Source: Ailurus styani
Lineage: Eukaryota > Chordata > Mammalia > Carnivora > Ailuridae
Assembly: GCA_002007465.1 (NCBI GenBank)
Contig: LNAC01000163.1
Location: 1,386,896 to 1,450,895 of the forward strand
Length of the DNA stretch: 64,000 nucleotides
Reading direction: 5' to 3'
Under the pieces are notes generated by a model that had not been told where the DNA came from, searched no databases, and worked only from the letters and a program-made list of their open reading frames with translations. Below, one piece after another: positions 62,561 to 64,000 of this stretch. Positions within the stretch are counted from its first letter, which is position 1. Each line of letters opens with the position of its first letter. A program made the position numbers and the translations under genes.

Positions 62561-63169
62561 CTTCAGTGTTCTGCATGAGAAATAAAGTCTATCTCAATAT
62601 TGGTTCTTTTTACACCTTGGAGCTAGGGGAGCTTAGTCCTTTAAGCAGTTGATCAGTCAGGTTCTGTGGTTGCAAGCAACAGATTAATTTAAGCAAGAAA
62701 AAGGGGGATTATCAAAAGAATAATGGGGATCTCCGTGTTTTGAAGTGAGGAGAATGATTGATGAGGCCTCAGGAACCACAGGACTCTGGGGATAGTAGAG
62801 GCAGGAAATAGGGGAACTATGTCTTTGAGGCACTGGCACTGGAAATGACTCAGCCTCAACCACTTTCAGTGACAATGTCTCTGCCTCAAATGCAAACTGA
62901 CTTACCTTGGATCCCATGCTTGGCTTCAGGGGACCAAAGAACTGGAAGTCTATGATTGGTAGACACACCAAAACTAAATGAAGTGGGAAAGGGTAGTTCC
63001 CCAAGGAAAGGGTCTTAAGCAAATAAAATCAATACAATACATGCCCAACACAAGCCATGAAATTACTGCATTCAGTCTCTAACTTTTTATTTTATTAATT
63101 ATAAATATATATCCCCCCAGTTAGGTCCCCAGAGTGATGAACACTGGCATTATGAAGTCGGGATGGCAA

Positions 63170-63290
63170 GTTTGCAAAATTTCTCTCAGTTTTTTCATCT
63201 GTCAGTTGAGAATATTCATCTTTGTCTTTCTCCCTCACAGAATTATTCTAGAACTCTCCTGAGACATACAAAAGTGTTTGGGGGGAAAAT
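63170..63290 (+). mobile_element. MIR-like fragment, weak
   Basis: 'cagttttttcatctgtcagt' and 'ccctcacagaattattctag' resemble sense MIR. Confidence 0.4.
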
Positions 63291-63575
63291 CTGTATATAA
63301 TTACATTATACAAAAAAGATTCTAGCTTTCATATGCTTTCATCCATTCATTCAAAAATATTAATTGAACATCCAGTAAATGCTAGGCATTGTTCTAGGCA
63401 ATCAGGGTCCTTTCTGAACAAAATGGCAAAACCCATGGTCTCTTGGAGCTTATATTCAATGTGAGAAGGGAAATAGACAATAAACTCATACATATTATGA
63501 CAGGAGAAAAATAAAACAGTAAAGGGGATAGGTTGTGTCCAGGAAAGGAAGGGGAGGCGGGCCAGTTTTGCCTTT

Positions 63576-63590
63576 TTAACCACATGGTTA
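63576..63590. repeat. Target-site duplication, left copy, of the U4 retrocopy
   Basis: Direct repeat ttaaccacatggtta, repeated exactly at 63659-63673. Both copies are followed by G. The last base is shared with the first base of U4. Confidence 0.9.
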
Positions 63591-63658
63591 GCTTTGCACA
63601 GTGGCAGTATCGTAGCCAATGAGGTTTATCCGAGGCGCGATTATTGCTAATTGAAAAC
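63590..63658 (+). pseudogene. 3'-truncated U4 snRNA retrocopy
   Basis: The sequence 'agctttgcacagtggcagta' and what follows match the first roughly 69 nt of spliceosomal U4 snRNA: the U4/U6 stem II strand, the 5' stem-loop with its K-turn, and the stem I strand. I count one mismatch (gcGcag to gcAcag) against U4 as I know it. The copy stops after 'ttgaaaactt', so the 3' domain and Sm site are missing and it cannot be a functional U4 gene. It is flanked by perfect 15-bp repeats 'ttaaccacatggtta' at 63576-63590 and 63659-63673. There is no poly(A). It interrupts an L2 remnant. Confidence 0.9.
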
Positions 63659-63673
63659 TTAACCACATGGTTA
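63659..63673. repeat. Target-site duplication, right copy, of the U4 retrocopy
   Basis: Exact repeat of 63576-63590. Its first TT may also be the TT of U4 'aaaactt', a two-base overlap consistent with priming by microhomology. Confidence 0.9.
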
Positions 63674-64000
63674 GGGTAGACTTTACTGATAAATGACATT
63701 TGAGTAGAGACTTGCAGAAAATGAAGGAACAATATTGATGGCTGGCAGAAGAGTTTACAAGCACAGAGAACAGAAGATGAAGATCCTCAACTGCTCCATA
63801 GACTTAAAGAAGCGAGAGAAAGCCCAAGCAGCTGAGCAGAGTGAGCAAGTGAGAGAAGGATATGAAGTTAGGAAGTGTGAGACTAAATCATGGAAGGTCT
63901 TGTAGGACATTGTAGGGACTCTGATGTTTACTCTAGATGAGATGGAAAACCATTGCTGGGCATCGAATGACATGATATGTTGAGAGGACCAAGCTGGATG

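Larger units (their letters stand above)
63335..64000 (-). mobile_element. L2 fragment split by the U4 retrocopy
   Basis: 'atccattcattcaaaaatat', 'tggtctcttggagcttatat', then after the U4 copy 'aaatgacatttgagtagaga', 'ggtcttgtaggacattgtag' and 'tgacatgatatgttgagagg': antisense L2 to the window end. Confidence 0.8.

Noticed and set aside
63590..63658. Functional U4 snRNA gene
   Set aside because: The 3' half, Sm site and 3' box are missing, and it is flanked by target duplications.

Overview
The window is a 64 kb piece of a carnivore genome, most likely a mustelid (ferret, mink, marten or otter group). The main evidence is about 33 tRNA-Lys-type CAN-SINEs with the caniform head 'gggcgcctgggtggctcag'. 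Many of them continue with the 'tgggttaaagcctctgcc' subfamily segment that I associate with Mustelidae rather than dogs, cats or bears. Low gene density, GT-AG introns, MIR/L2 fossils and microsatellites all fit a mammalian intronic locus.

The host gene is GRIN3A (NMDA receptor subunit GluN3A), on the plus strand. Three internal coding exons are present at 25367-25512, 29733-29848 and 37887-38038. They join in frame into 138 codons that cover most of the S2 half of the glycine-binding domain. From the family's usual structure I take them to be exons 6, 7 and 8 of 9. The channel-forming exons (upstream) and the last exon with M4 and the cytoplasmic tail (downstream) were not seen, so the gene runs off both ends.

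Nested in the same orientation in the following intron is an intact, intronless calcineurin B gene, PPP3R2, at 53994-54506 (170 codons, four complete EF-hand loops, N-myristoylation signal). It is preceded by a CpG-rich, GC-box-bearing stretch. GRIN3A harbours PPP3R2 in other mammals, so this is conserved synteny. The two products have no direct pathway link that the sequence shows; their relation is positional.

The rest is intron built from layers of mobile elements. The oldest are L2, MIR, MER5-type DNA transposon and MaLR-like LTR fragments. Above these lie L1 3' ends, including a 5'-inverted (twin-primed) L1 at 19804-20225, and then young CAN-SINEs with clear target-site duplications, many inserted into the older repeats. 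At 63590-63658 a 3'-truncated U4 snRNA retrocopy without poly(A) sits between perfect 15-bp direct repeats.

Four single-N positions (7934, 8637, 15700, 42185) mark assembly joins. Three of them have the same sequence on both sides, so the apparent tandem duplications there are probably not real. I found no CRISPR array, operon, prophage or novel multi-gene system. The observations most worth following up are the U4 retrocopy, the twin-primed L1, the nested retrogene and the assembly joins.
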